The notes: generated by a model from the letters alone, not told the origin. Numbered from the stretch's first letter, positions 7,097 to 15,846 are shown. The stretch: DNA of 21,808 bases from an uncultured Veillonella sp. (GCF_900545205.1 NZ_UQYC01000030.1:1-21808); one strand, 5' to 3'. Numbers and translations are program-made.

Positions 7097-7120
7097 AAGT
7101 ATCTTTTATTTATGATACTT
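7097..7120 (-). terminator. Weak hairpin over the gpsA stop codon
   Basis: A 7-bp stem (arms 7120-7114 and 7103-7097, 10-nt loop) includes the gpsA stop codon in its loop and is followed by TTAATTT on the minus strand. It is the only candidate for ending der-plsY-gpsA before rsmD, but it is weak. Confidence 0.3.
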
Positions 7121-8108
7121 CAATTTTAATATCTCGTCCCATCAATTCAGCTAATGCCAAAGCTGGAGATTTTTCTTCATATAAAACTTCATATAAAGCC
7201 TTAGTTATAGGCATTTCAATATGATGTTCACAAGCCATTTTATAAACAATGTCCGTAGCAAAGAAGCCTTCTACAACCATATTCGTATGATTAATGATAT
7301 AGTCCATTGTTTTTCCATCTGCTAATTGTTGACCAGCGGCTCTATTACGACCATGAGGACTCATACAAGTGGCAATCAAATCCCCCATACCAGCAAGACC
7401 AGCATAGGTTTCCTTTTGTGCGCCCAAGGCTACACCAAAACGAGTCATCTCATGTAAACCACGTGTTAAGAGTAAGGCTTTACAATTATCACCTAACTTC
7501 AAGCCGTCAACGATCCCTGCGGCAAGAGCAATAATATTCTTCGTAGCCCCAGCTAATTCAACACCAGTAATATCGGTATTTGCATAAATCCTAAAGTTTT
7601 GACTACATAATGTTTTCTGTAACATAGTGGCCACTTCAAGATTTTCTGTACTCAATACAGAGGCAGCAGGCAAATCACGACCAATTTCTTCAGCATGATT
7701 TGGACCAGATAAAACTGCAAGATGACATCCTACAGGACCTAGTACCTCTCGCATAACTGTAGTCAATAACTTGCCAGTAGTACGTTCTACACCTTTTGAG
7801 CAAAGTATATAGGATTGTTCTTTATGCGCATATGGTTTAAGAGACTCTAAGCTAGTGCGTACATGTACAGACGGTGTAACCATTAAAACGATATCAGCCG
7901 CTTTGATACAAGTAGCAAGATCTGAGCTATATAGTAATTCCTTTGGTAATGTTACCCCTGGTAAGTACTCTTTATTCTCTAAATCTTCTGCTAATTGTGT
8001 AGCAAATTCTGGGCGTCGACAATATAAAGTTGTAGTATTTCCAGCTAATACGGATTTAATAGCAAGAGCAGTACCCCAGCTACCAGAGCCGACAACAACA
8101 ACATTCAT
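7110..8108 (-). CDS. gpsA: NAD(P)-dependent glycerol-3-phosphate dehydrogenase
   Basis: GpsA reduces dihydroxyacetone phosphate to sn-glycerol 3-phosphate, the backbone for phospholipids. The 332-residue protein has the dinucleotide-binding GSGSWGTALA (7-16), SGPNHAEE (134-141), the catalytic-region Lys190 in AGATKNIIALAAGI, and the substrate-binding GDLIATCMSPHGRNR (232-246). The ATG (8108) lies 3 nt after the plsY stop, with AAAGGA inside the plsY end. Its glycerol 3-phosphate is the substrate of PlsY encoded just upstream, so the pair forms a small pathway module, with PlsC for the next step encoded nearby at 12046-12666. Confidence 0.97.
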   Translation of the reverse strand: MNVVVVGSGSWGTALAIKSVLAGNTTTLYCRRPEFATQLAEDLENKEYLPGVTLPKELLYSSDLATCIKAADIVLMVTPSVHVRTSLESLKPYAHKEQSYILCSKGVERTTGKLLTTVMREVLGPVGCHLAVLSGPNHAEEIGRDLPAASVLSTENLEVATMLQKTLCSQNFRIYANTDITGVELAGATKNIIALAAGIVDGLKLGDNCKALLLTRGLHEMTRFGVALGAQKETYAGLAGMGDLIATCMSPHGRNRAAGQQLADGKTMDYIINHTNMVVEGFFATDIVYKMACEHHIEMPITKALYEVLYEEKSPALALAELMGRDIKIEVS

Positions 8109-8111
8109 AGA

Positions 8112-8708
8112 TTAATCCTTTTTGATACGTTCTACTTTTAACTCATTACCTGCAAGTAAACGTTTAATATTATCCCAATGTCGAACAATAACAAATAAAG
8201 CTGCTAAAGCGCCAAAGCCTACGAACCAATAAGATTCTCCTGTAAAATACATCAAAATTGGTACTAAAGCTGCCGCTATAATAGATCCTAGTGATACGAG
8301 TTTAGTAAAATAGACTATTACGCCCCATACCAAAAAGGCAATCAAAGCCACTAATGGTGATAAAGCAATTAGAACTCCTAGTCCTGTAGCTACCCCACGA
8401 CCACCTTTAAAGCCTAAGAAAATAGACCAGTTATGACCCATCATAGCTAGGATACCACCTAAGATCATATACATAGGTCCATAAGAGGATAACAATCCAA
8501 CCCCAGCTGCCCCTTTTAAAGCATCACAGAGAAATACTGGTAATGCAGCTTTGAGACCTATAACACGATACGTATTAGTAGCACCAATATTTTTAGAACC
8601 GTATTGACGTACATCCGTATTAAAGAAGGTCTTACCAATAATCAGACCACTAGGAATTGAACCAATAACGTATGCCAACACGGCATATACAACAATCATA
8701 ATATCCAT
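8112..8708 (-). CDS. plsY: Acyl-phosphate:glycerol-3-phosphate acyltransferase
   Basis: PlsY is the membrane enzyme that moves an acyl chain from acyl phosphate to the sn-1 position of glycerol 3-phosphate, giving lysophosphatidate. The 198-residue protein is very hydrophobic, with about five to seven membrane segments. It carries the three family loops: GSIPSGLIIGK (16-26), GSKNIGATNTYRVIG (37-51) and GHNWSIFLGFKGGRGVATG (91-109). The ATG at 8708 overlaps the der stop by one base (TAATG), and no strong Shine-Dalgarno is visible. Translation is therefore probably coupled to der; the in-frame ATG three codons on is a possible alternative. gpsA follows after 3 nt. Confidence 0.96.
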   Translation of the reverse strand: MDIMIVVYAVLAYVIGSIPSGLIIGKTFFNTDVRQYGSKNIGATNTYRVIGLKAALPVFLCDALKGAAGVGLLSSYGPMYMILGGILAMMGHNWSIFLGFKGGRGVATGLGVLIALSPLVALIAFLVWGVIVYFTKLVSLGSIIAAALVPILMYFTGESYWFVGFGALAALFVIVRHWDNIKRLLAGNELKVERIKKD

Positions 8709-10042
8709 TAGTCTTCATCATCCCGTTTCTTACCACGCAATACTAAACGAATTGGTGTTCCTTCAAAACCGAAGGACTCTCGTAATCTATTTTCTAAGAA
8801 ACGCATATATGAGAAGTGAATTAATTCTGGTTCATTAACAAACAAAATAAATGTAGGTGGTTTAACACTAGCTTGCGTCATATAGTAAATTTTTGGAATT
8901 CTACCATTACGAGAAGGTACAGGATTTACTGTTTGAGCATCTTGTAATAATTGATTCAATGTACCTGTAGACACGCGACGATATTGTTGTTCAGATACAA
9001 ACTTAAGCATATCTGCTAAACGGTGTATACGTTGTTTTGTAAGTGCAGAAGCAAATAGAATTGGAGCAAATTGCAAGAAACCTAATTCATCATAAATATC
9101 TTCAGTAAAGCGCAATGTTGTTTTGTCATCTTTTTCAATAAGATCCCATTTATTAACAACAATAATTACACCCTTGCCGGCTTCATAAGCATAACCAGCA
9201 ATTTTCTTATCTTGTTCTGTAACTCCATCTTGAGCATCAAGAACAAGAACGACGATATCTGAACGGTCTACAGAGCGCAAGGAACGAACAATACTATATC
9301 GTTCAACAGCTTCTTCGATTTTAGACTTACGACGCATGCCTGCTGTATCGATAAGAACAAACTTTTGATCGCCATGAGTCCAATATGTATCGATAGAGTC
9401 ACGTGTTGTGCCCGCTACATCTGATACAATTACACGGTCTTGACCCAATAAAGCATTAGTTAAAGAAGATTTGCCTACATTAGGACGACCAATAACTGCG
9501 ACATGAATAGTATCTTCGTCATCAACATTTGTCCCAACTGGAGGGAAATGTTTAACCGTATCATCTAGTAAGTCACCTAAATTCATTAGATTTTTGGCGG
9601 AAATACCGATAGGATCACCTAAGCCAAGATTGTAGAATTCATAAATATTAGGTTCCTGATTAACACTGTCGATTTTATTAACAACTAATACTACAGGTTT
9701 ACCGCTAGCTCGTAAGATATTAGCAACCTCTTCATCAGCAGGTACAATACCTTGTTTGCCATCTACAACAAATAAAATTACATCTGCCTCTTCAATAGCC
9801 AATTCAGCTTGTAATCGCATCATCTTAGGAATAACATGACTATTATCTGTAATAAATTCAATACCGCCAGTATCGATCATTGTAAATTCACGATTTAACC
9901 ACTCTGCGTCAAAGTAAATACGATCCCGTGTTACACCAGGGATATCTTCAACGATAGAGATCCGTTTATTAACAATGGCATTAAAAAGTGTAGATTTCCC
10001 TACATTTGGACGACCTACAACGGCCACTAATGGTTTTGCCAT
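8708..10042 (-). CDS. der: Ribosome assembly GTPase Der (EngA)
   Basis: Der is a double GTPase needed for 50S subunit maturation. The 444-residue protein has two G domains in tandem. The first has GRPNVGKS (10-17), DTGG (57-60) and NKID (122-125). The second has GRPNVGKS (185-192), DTAG (232-235) and NKWD (297-300). The C-terminal KH-like domain (about 350-435) ends in a basic-acidic tail GKKRDDED. Length is standard. The ATG (10042) follows GAGGTGA. It leads the der-plsY-gpsA unit; the tight link of der to phospholipid genes is also seen in other Firmicutes. Confidence 0.97.
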   Translation of the reverse strand: MAKPLVAVVGRPNVGKSTLFNAIVNKRISIVEDIPGVTRDRIYFDAEWLNREFTMIDTGGIEFITDNSHVIPKMMRLQAELAIEEADVILFVVDGKQGIVPADEEVANILRASGKPVVLVVNKIDSVNQEPNIYEFYNLGLGDPIGISAKNLMNLGDLLDDTVKHFPPVGTNVDDEDTIHVAVIGRPNVGKSSLTNALLGQDRVIVSDVAGTTRDSIDTYWTHGDQKFVLIDTAGMRRKSKIEEAVERYSIVRSLRSVDRSDIVVLVLDAQDGVTEQDKKIAGYAYEAGKGVIIVVNKWDLIEKDDKTTLRFTEDIYDELGFLQFAPILFASALTKQRIHRLADMLKFVSEQQYRRVSTGTLNQLLQDAQTVNPVPSRNGRIPKIYYMTQASVKPPTFILFVNEPELIHFSYMRFLENRLRESFGFEGTPIRLVLRGKKRDDED

Positions 10043-10078
10043 GGTTTCACCTCATTATCTAATCTAATATATTACTAT

Positions 10079-10108
10079 ATTTTATCATATTCTACGTATA
10101 GTACGCAA
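10079..10108 (-). promoter_or_regulatory. Possible der promoter overlapping the upstream terminator tail
   Basis: On the minus strand TTGCGT (10108-10103) lies 18 bp before TAAAAT (10084-10079), 37 nt before the der start. The -35 begins inside the T-tract of the ispH::rpsA terminator. The hexamers are only moderate matches. Confidence 0.4.
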
Positions 10109-10141
10109 AAAGGCTAACCAAGGAAACCTTGGTTAGCCTTT
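10107..10141 (-). terminator. Intrinsic terminator after ispH::rpsA
   Basis: A perfect 15-bp stem (10109-10123 and 10127-10141, 3-nt loop) ends on the minus strand in a five-T tract (10111-10107). It closes the seven-gene scpA-to-ispH::rpsA unit 16 nt after the stop codon. Confidence 0.95.
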
Positions 10142-10156
10142 ATATTAGACAATGAA

Positions 10157-12055
10157 TTATTCAGCGTCTTCTGCAGTTTCTTTTGCTTCCATCAATTCAG
10201 TTAAAGCCAAGCCCAATTTCTTTTCATCTTTGTTAAGAGAAATGATTTTAACTTCAACTTCTTGACCGCGGTTTAAGTAATCTTCAACTTTCGCATTACG
10301 TTGTTTTGTAATTTGAGAAATGTGAAGTAAACCTTGGATGTCGTCGTTAACAGCTACGAATGCACCGTAAGCTACCAAACGAACAACTTTACCGTTGATA
10401 ACATCGCCAACGTGCAATGTTTCTTCAGCTACGTCCCATGGGCTCTTAGATAAAGCTTTTAAGGACAAGGATAATTTGTTGCTTTCAGCGTCGAAGGATT
10501 GTAATTTAACTTCGATTTCTTGACCAACGGAAAGAACATCTTCCACTTTTTTGATTTTTTGCCAAGAAATGTCGGAAATGTGAAGTAAACCTTCAATACC
10601 CCCGATATCTACGAAAGCACCATAAGGCATGATTTTACGAACGATACCTTTATAGTTTTCGCCAACGTTGATGTTTTTCAATGCTTCAGCTAATTTAGCT
10701 TGACGTTCTACTTCCAATACTGCACGACGGGAAAGAACCAAACGGTTTTTCTTTTCGTCGATTTCAAGTACTTTAGCTTCGAATTCTGTACCAACCAAGT
10801 TGTCCAAGGATTTCACGAAATGAACATCACCTTGGGACAATGGAATGAAACCACGAAGGGATTTAACTGTTACTACTAAACCTGCTGGGATAGCATCAAT
10901 ACCTTTACATACGATAGCTTCATCTTTTTCTTGTGCTTCGATAACATATTGCCAATCTTCATCTTTAGCCAAGCGAGTCATGGAAAGATAAATAGGATTA
11001 TCTTCTTTGATGTGGTTCATGATAACTGCTTTAATTTCATCACCATTTTTCAACACATCTTTGGCAGATTCTGGTGCTGGATAAGAAATTTCAGTTCTGT
11101 TCAAAATGGCTTCAGTTTTGTAGCCAAAAGATACATATGCGCGTTCATCTTCAACTTGAACTACTGTACCTTCTACAACGTTCCCTTTCTTAAATTCTTC
11201 TTGACCTTCTGCTGCTAATAATTCTGCAAAATCTTTCATTGTCTCAATGACCTCCTTAATAATCCAGTCGGGAGTCGATGCTCCTGCTGTAACTCCTACC
11301 GTCTGTACTCGGTTAAACCATTCCAGTTGTAATTCAGTAGAAGTTTCAATGTGATATGTTGTACATCCAACGTCACGACAAACCTCTGCCAATCGGTTTG
11401 TATTGCCGCTGTTCTTACCGCCTATCACTATCATAAGATCTACATTACGTGCTAAGTCAACGGCAGAGTTCTGTCGTTCTTGCGTTGCATTGCATATCGT
11501 TTTGAAAATCTTAAGATTCTTAGATTTTTTCTCTAATATCTCTATTATACTGTTAAATTTGAATTGTGAAAAGGTTGTTTGTACAACAACGCCCATTTTT
11601 TCCACAATTTGTAGTTTTTCGGCGGATTCTTCATCTTCGATGATTATTCCTTTGTTATTTGCCCATAAATTGATACTTTTGACCTCAGGATGGTTTTTTT
11701 CGCCTAAAATCACCAATGTCATACCATCTTCAATGACAGACTTAGCATCTTGTTGTGCTTTTTTTACATGAGGACATGTAGCATCTAAAATATGTAAGCC
11801 CTTTTCTTCGGCTTCAGCATAAATAGCAGGACCTACCCCATGAGATCTAATAATCATAGTTCCTTCATCGATATCAGCGACCTCTTGAATGGGGCTTACA
11901 CCTTTATTTTCTAAGCGCCCTACAACTTGAGGATTGTGAATGATAGGTCCTAATGTATAACTTTTACCTTCGCTATTGGCAGCTTCATCAGCCATTTCAA
12001 CAGCTCGTTTTACGCCATAGCAAAAGCCGTGGTTTTCAGCCAAAATTATTTCCAT
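10157..12055 (-). CDS. ispH: 4-hydroxy-3-methylbut-2-enyl diphosphate reductase (IspH) fused to ribosomal protein S1 repeats
   Basis: Two proteins in one frame, 632 residues. Residues 1-275 are IspH (LytB), the [4Fe-4S] enzyme that makes IPP and DMAPP in the last MEP-pathway step. The three cluster cysteines are present at 12 (GFCYGVKRA), 94 (DATCPHV) and 188 (TICNATQ), with His40, His122 and Glu124 (NHPEV) and the C-terminal AGASTPDW. Residues about 291-620 are four S1 OB-fold repeats (about 291-361, 379-447, 465-533 and 548-615). The last two are the clearest (GAFVDIGGIEGLLHIS and GAFVAVNDDIQGLLHIS). Such fusions are known in Clostridia and Negativicutes and are not a sequencing artefact. 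The ATG overlaps the plsC end by 10 bases. A strong internal ribosome site at the domain junction is described separately. Confidence 0.96.
   Translation of the reverse strand: MEIILAENHGFCYGVKRAVEMADEAANSEGKSYTLGPIIHNPQVVGRLENKGVSPIQEVADIDEGTMIIRSHGVGPAIYAEAEEKGLHILDATCPHVKKAQQDAKSVIEDGMTLVILGEKNHPEVKSINLWANNKGIIIEDEESAEKLQIVEKMGVVVQTTFSQFKFNSIIEILEKKSKNLKIFKTICNATQERQNSAVDLARNVDLMIVIGGKNSGNTNRLAEVCRDVGCTTYHIETSTELQLEWFNRVQTVGVTAGASTPDWIIKEVIETMKDFAELLAAEGQEEFKKGNVVEGTVVQVEDERAYVSFGYKTEAILNRTEISYPAPESAKDVLKNGDEIKAVIMNHIKEDNPIYLSMTRLAKDEDWQYVIEAQEKDEAIVCKGIDAIPAGLVVTVKSLRGFIPLSQGDVHFVKSLDNLVGTEFEAKVLEIDEKKNRLVLSRRAVLEVERQAKLAEALKNINVGENYKGIVRKIMPYGAFVDIGGIEGLLHISDISWQKIKKVEDVLSVGQEIEVKLQSFDAESNKLSLSLKALSKSPWDVAEETLHVGDVINGKVVRLVAYGAFVAVNDDIQGLLHISQITKQRNAKVEDYLNRGQEVEVKIISLNKDEKKLGLALTELMEAKETAEDAE
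11237..11257 (-). promoter_or_regulatory. Internal Shine-Dalgarno and ATG at the IspH/S1 junction
   Basis: On the minus strand the codons for Lys-Glu-Val of IspH read AAGGAGGT (11257-11250), a perfect anti-16S match. Ten nt later comes the in-frame ATG of Met273 (11239-11237). Initiation here would give a free 360-residue S1 protein starting MKDFAELLAAEGQEEFKKG, just ahead of the first S1 repeat. Use of the site is an inference. Confidence 0.5.
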
Positions 12056-12666
12056 AAAGTCTCCTCTATACGATTTTCATGATAAGAATCTATCATGCGT
12101 TGGATTTCACCTTTCACACGATCATTAACTTCTTTTATTGCTTCCGGTGTAGGCTTTGCTTTACTTACAGGAACTTGTTTACCAATAATACATGCGACTT
12201 GATTTTTCTTCATATTATGAGATCCAATAATGGCAACTGGTGTAATGCCAATACCTGTACGCAACGCAATGGATGCGGCTCCGTCATGGAATCTACCAAG
12301 TTTTCCACTCTTTTGTCGATTCCCCTCGGCAAAAATCCCTAGCACCTTATTATCTTTCAATAAACCTAATGCATGACGAATAGCCACCTTATCAATAGCT
12401 CCACGGTTTAGAGGAAACGCACCAAGCCAAGTACAGAAAAATCGAGAAATAGGATTTACAAATAACTCCTGCTTTGCCATAAAGTGCACATGTCTTGGTA
12501 ATGCATACCCACAAATAGGTGGATCATTATTACTCAAATGATTTGGTACAACAATAACGGGACCTTCCATAGGGAAATTATCACGACCGTATACCTTTAA
12601 TCCATATCCGACTTTATAACTCAACCAAAAGGCAGTACGCCAAAGCCATGTAGAAAATTTATTCAT
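12046..12666 (-). CDS. plsC: 1-acyl-sn-glycerol-3-phosphate acyltransferase
   Basis: PlsC acylates lysophosphatidate at sn-2 to give phosphatidate, following PlsY in phospholipid synthesis. The 206-residue protein has the catalytic HX4D motif at His43-Asp48 (NHLSNNDPP), the LNRGA segment (86-90) and motif III FAEGNRQ (112-118). Motif III departs from the usual FPEGTRS in two positions but keeps the key Glu and Arg. An N-terminal hydrophobic helix (about 5-22) probably holds it at the membrane. The ATG (12666) lies 1 nt after the cmk stop, with GGAG inside the cmk end, and the gene overlaps ispH by 10 bases. The family is sure; acyl specificity is unknown. Confidence 0.9.
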   Translation of the reverse strand: MNKFSTWLWRTAFWLSYKVGYGLKVYGRDNFPMEGPVIVVPNHLSNNDPPICGYALPRHVHFMAKQELFVNPISRFFCTWLGAFPLNRGAIDKVAIRHALGLLKDNKVLGIFAEGNRQKSGKLGRFHDGAASIALRTGIGITPVAIIGSHNMKKNQVACIIGKQVPVSKAKPTPEAIKEVNDRVKGEIQRMIDSYHENRIEETLWK

Positions 12667-12667
12667 C

Positions 12668-13342
12668 TTAGATTCGCTCCTGTACTAGATGCAATATATG
12701 TTCCACTGTTTCATCAAAAGTCATATTACTAGAATCCACAACAATGGCATCCTCAACACATACAAGTGGAGATTCATCACGATTTTTATCCATTTCATCG
12801 CGACTTTCTACGTTCTTTTTAATGTCTTCTAATGGTTGTTCATTAGAAGTACCTTGAACTTCAAGCCATCTACGCTTAGCTCGTGCATCTACAGAAGCAG
12901 TTAAATATATTTTCAATTCTGCATTCGGTAATACAACAGAACCTATATCACGACCATCTAAAATAACACCACCAATAGCTGCCATTGCTTGTTGACGTTC
13001 AACTAAGTATTCACGTACCCCTTTATAAGAAGCAATGGTTGATACATTTTCATTGATTTGTTGTTGTCGAATTAAATCAGTTACATCCTGACCTTTTACA
13101 TACACTTTACAAGCACTTGCCGTAGGCTCTAGTGTTAAATCTAATGAAGGGAGTAAAGCCTCAACCTCCTTTTGATTGTTAACATCTACATGACTATCAA
13201 GGACAGCCCATGTAACGCCTCGATACATAGCACCTGTATCAATATATAAATAACCTAATTCATTAGCCACTACCTTTGAAATACTACTTTTACCAGCCCC
13301 TGCAGGACCATCAATAGCAATGGCAATTTTTTTAGTATTCAT
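12668..13342 (-). CDS. cmk: Cytidylate kinase
   Basis: Cmk phosphorylates CMP and dCMP with ATP, recycling CMP released by RNA decay and phospholipid synthesis. The 224-residue protein has the P-loop DGPAGAGKSS (11-20), the DTGAMYRGVTW block (35-45) and GRDIGSVV (130-137). The NMP-binding insert typical of bacterial CMP kinases and the lid-region RRWLEVQG are also present. The ATG (13342) follows AGAGG. It is 8 nt after the flavoprotein gene. In Escherichia coli cmk is followed by rpsA; here plsC and the ispH part intervene but the association with S1 is kept. Confidence 0.96.
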   Translation of the reverse strand: MNTKKIAIAIDGPAGAGKSSISKVVANELGYLYIDTGAMYRGVTWAVLDSHVDVNNQKEVEALLPSLDLTLEPTASACKVYVKGQDVTDLIRQQQINENVSTIASYKGVREYLVERQQAMAAIGGVILDGRDIGSVVLPNAELKIYLTASVDARAKRRWLEVQGTSNEQPLEDIKKNVESRDEMDKNRDESPLVCVEDAIVVDSSNMTFDETVEHILHLVQERI

Positions 13343-13350
13343 AATAACCT

Positions 13351-14598
13351 CTATTCTTCATCACCATGTACAGCATGCATAGCCGCTACATAACCAGTAG
13401 AAAACGCAGCTTGTAAATTATAGCCGCCCGTAAAGGCATCAATATCCAGAACCTCACCAGCACCATATAAGCCTTTTACCAATTTAGACTCCATGGTTTT
13501 TGGACTAAATTCTTTTAACGAGATTCCCCCTGCTGTAACAATGGCTTCTGCCACCGGACGTAACTCCTTAACAGTTAATGTCATATGCTGTAACACATGA
13601 CATAAGCGCAAACGTTCTTCTTTTGTGATTTGATTAATTGGTTTACTTGGATCTAATTCAGCAAGCTTTATAATAATAGGAATAAGATTTACCGGCAGTA
13701 AATCCTTCATTCCATTAGCCAATTGTTTCTTAGAATATAAATCAAAATCTTTTTGTAATCGCTTATCTAATACTTCTGCAGTTAATGCAGGCTTAAGATT
13801 TATTTCAATAGTAATTTGAGGATTTTTCTTACGCAATAATTTGCCTACCGTATGACTTAACGACAAGATGGTAGGACCTGTAAGGCCGAAATGGGTGAAC
13901 ATCATTTCCCCGAATTGCTTGGCCTGTACCTTATTTTTAGAAATAACGGATACCTCAACATTACGAAGGCTAAGCCCCATAATATCCTTCACCCATGATT
14001 CCTCAGTTACAATTGGCACCAACGATGGTCTAATATCCGTAATGGTATGCCCTATTTTCTTAGCTAAAGTATATCCATCACCAGTCGAACCTGTTAACGG
14101 ATAAGAAGCACCCCCAGTACAGATGATAGCAGCATCACAAGCATATTGTTCTTTATCTGTTGTAACACCCACTACTCGATCATCTTTTACAGTAATAGAT
14201 GTAACAGGTTCATTTAAATGAACTTGAACATTATACTTTTTCAAGATTTTCATGAATGTATTGCGTACTTCTAGAGCGGAATCAGATTCAGGGAATACGC
14301 GACCACCACGTTCTACCTTAGTTTTCAAACCCCAACTATGTAATAGATCAAGCAAGTCTTCATTACTAAAGCGTTCATAAGCACCGTAGAGGAACTTGCC
14401 ATTACCTGGTGTATTTTTAATGAACTCGGTCATATCTGCATTATTTGTAATATTACATCGACCTTTACCGGTAATCCCCATCTTCTTACCAACCATATTC
14501 ATTTTTTCAAGTAATATGACACGAGCACCTTCACGACCTGCTATAACTGCCGCCATAAGACCTGCCGCACCACCACCAATGACTATGATTTGTTTCAT
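13351..14598 (-). CDS. HI0933/YhiN family FAD-dependent oxidoreductase
   Basis: A 415-residue flavoprotein of the HI0933 (YhiN, YtfP) family. The Rossmann FAD site GGGAAG is at residues 8-13, with the ribose-binding Glu31 at the end of the second strand. The family signature GITGKGRCNITNN is at 41-53. The C-terminal FAD motif includes TAGGISLKEF and LYGAGEVLDIDAFTGGYNLQAAFSTG. The middle (about 190-340) is the family's substrate-side domain. No reaction has been firmly assigned to the family, so I give no substrate. The ATG (14598) overlaps the rluB stop as ATGA, indicating coupled translation within the operon. Confidence 0.9.
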   Translation of the reverse strand: MKQIIVIGGGAAGLMAAVIAGREGARVILLEKMNMVGKKMGITGKGRCNITNNADMTEFIKNTPGNGKFLYGAYERFSNEDLLDLLHSWGLKTKVERGGRVFPESDSALEVRNTFMKILKKYNVQVHLNEPVTSITVKDDRVVGVTTDKEQYACDAAIICTGGASYPLTGSTGDGYTLAKKIGHTITDIRPSLVPIVTEESWVKDIMGLSLRNVEVSVISKNKVQAKQFGEMMFTHFGLTGPTILSLSHTVGKLLRKKNPQITIEINLKPALTAEVLDKRLQKDFDLYSKKQLANGMKDLLPVNLIPIIIKLAELDPSKPINQITKEERLRLCHVLQHMTLTVKELRPVAEAIVTAGGISLKEFSPKTMESKLVKGLYGAGEVLDIDAFTGGYNLQAAFSTGYVAAMHAVHGDEE

Positions 14599-15323
14599 TT
14601 CTTATCAGTCCCCAACGCTTTAAGTGCTTTAACCTCTCTAATAGTAAGTTGACGAGAAGCACCACGTTTTACACCGCCCAATGTGAGACCTGCATAAGCA
14701 ATACGTTTTAAGTTATGAATGCGATACCCAAAGTGTTCAAACATACGACGAACTTGGCGATTACGACCTTCATGAATTGTAATCTCTACTTCATGAACAC
14801 CGTTATGATCGTCAAAACCTAAGTCTACAATTGTAGCAGGTGCTGTCATTCCGTCTTCAAGTTTAACGCCATTGGCAATGACTTGTAAATCTTCATCACG
14901 AACGCGACCTTTAATGCGCACTTCATAGGTTTTTTCTACACCTTTAGATGGATGTGTTAAGTTTTGTGCTAACTCACCATCATTGGTAAGTAATAATAAA
15001 CCTTCCGTATATAAATCGAGACGACCAATAGGATAAATGCGTTTAGATTCATTTTTAATATAATCTAAAACAGTTTCTCGACCTTGAGGGTCAGATACAG
15101 ATGTAATGACGCCCTTCGGCTTATTTAATAAATAATATACAGGCTTTTCTTGCGCCAATAATTGACCATTAACCTTAACCTTATCTTTTTGAGGGTCAAT
15201 TTTAACGCCCAGCTCAGTTACCTTGCGGCCATTAACCTGAACTTTCCCCTCTGTAATTAATTCTTCTGCCTTACGTCGTGATGCAACACCACAACTAGCA
15301 ATAAATTTTTGTAATCGTTCCAT
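14595..15323 (-). CDS. rluB: 23S rRNA pseudouridine synthase of the RluB/RsuA family
   Basis: These enzymes turn a specific uridine of 23S rRNA (U2605 in Escherichia coli) into pseudouridine. The 242-residue protein has an N-terminal S4 RNA-binding domain (RLQKFIASCGVASRRKAEEL to about residue 60). The catalytic domain follows, with GRLDLYTEGLLLLTNDG (Asp103 the nucleophile) and EGRNRQVRRM (185-194). The frame is open to 15365, but the extra 14 residues lie inside scpB. The ATG at 15323 was chosen for its family-typical MERLQK start and the AAGGA just upstream. It begins 1 nt after the scpB stop. The scpA-scpB-rluB order matches Bacillus. Exact target uridine is by homology. Confidence 0.93.
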   Translation of the reverse strand: MERLQKFIASCGVASRRKAEELITEGKVQVNGRKVTELGVKIDPQKDKVKVNGQLLAQEKPVYYLLNKPKGVITSVSDPQGRETVLDYIKNESKRIYPIGRLDLYTEGLLLLTNDGELAQNLTHPSKGVEKTYEVRIKGRVRDEDLQVIANGVKLEDGMTAPATIVDLGFDDHNGVHEVEITIHEGRNRQVRRMFEHFGYRIHNLKRIAYAGLTLGGVKRGASRQLTIREVKALKALGTDKK

Positions 15324-15324
15324 A

Positions 15325-15834
15325 TTATCCTTCTGTTTCCGAAACTTCTTGATGTAAAGCTTCAATAGATTCTACACCAGCACTTCTTAAAAACTCGTCA
15401 GTTGTGCCATAAAGAATAGGTCTTCCTACAGTGTCTTTATGACCTAGCTCAGCAATAAGAGATCGAGTGAGTAATTGTTTAATAATCTTATCGCTATTTA
15501 CACCGCGGATTTCTTCAATTTCAGCTTTAGTTATAGGTTGTTTATAGGCTATAACAGCTAATGTTTCCATCGCTGCATTAGATAATTTATCTTCTCGCTT
15601 ACGTATATGACCTACATAATCAGCGCTTTCCATAGCGCTAACTAACTCAACACCAGCCCCTGATACTCGTAGTCGAATACCTCGATTTTGGTCTTCAAGA
15701 TCACGTTGTAATGTTTCTATATAGTCCTGTACTTCCTCTGTTGAAAGTCCAAATACTTCTCCAAGCATATCTATTGATATAGGCTTTGCCGATGAAAACA
15801 ATACGGCCTCTAAATGCATTGTTGGTAAGCTCAT
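15325..15834 (-). CDS. scpB: Segregation and condensation protein B
   Basis: ScpB dimers bind the kleisin ScpA and join Smc in the condensin that organises and separates chromosomes. The 169-residue product has two winged-helix domains. The first is LEAVLFSSAKPISIDMLGEVFG (about 8-29) to about residue 85. The second contains ETLAVIAYKQPITKAEIEEIRGVNSD (about 90-115), the strongest family signature, and GRPILYGTTDEFL. The ATG (15834) follows AAGGGGG. The gap to scpA is 12 nt, and rluB follows after 1 nt. Ends and length are typical. Confidence 0.96.
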   Translation of the reverse strand: MSLPTMHLEAVLFSSAKPISIDMLGEVFGLSTEEVQDYIETLQRDLEDQNRGIRLRVSGAGVELVSAMESADYVGHIRKREDKLSNAAMETLAVIAYKQPITKAEIEEIRGVNSDKIIKQLLTRSLIAELGHKDTVGRPILYGTTDEFLRSAGVESIEALHQEVSETEG

Positions 15835-15846
15835 ATAGCCCCCTTT

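Noticed and set aside
10157..12055. IspH-S1 join as a missing stop or assembly error
   Set aside because: Both domains are complete, the linker is sensible and such fusions are known in Clostridia and Negativicutes.
15324..15365. N-terminal extension of rluB into scpB
   Set aside because: The extension lies inside scpB, and the family normally starts at the S4 domain, matching the ATG at 15323.
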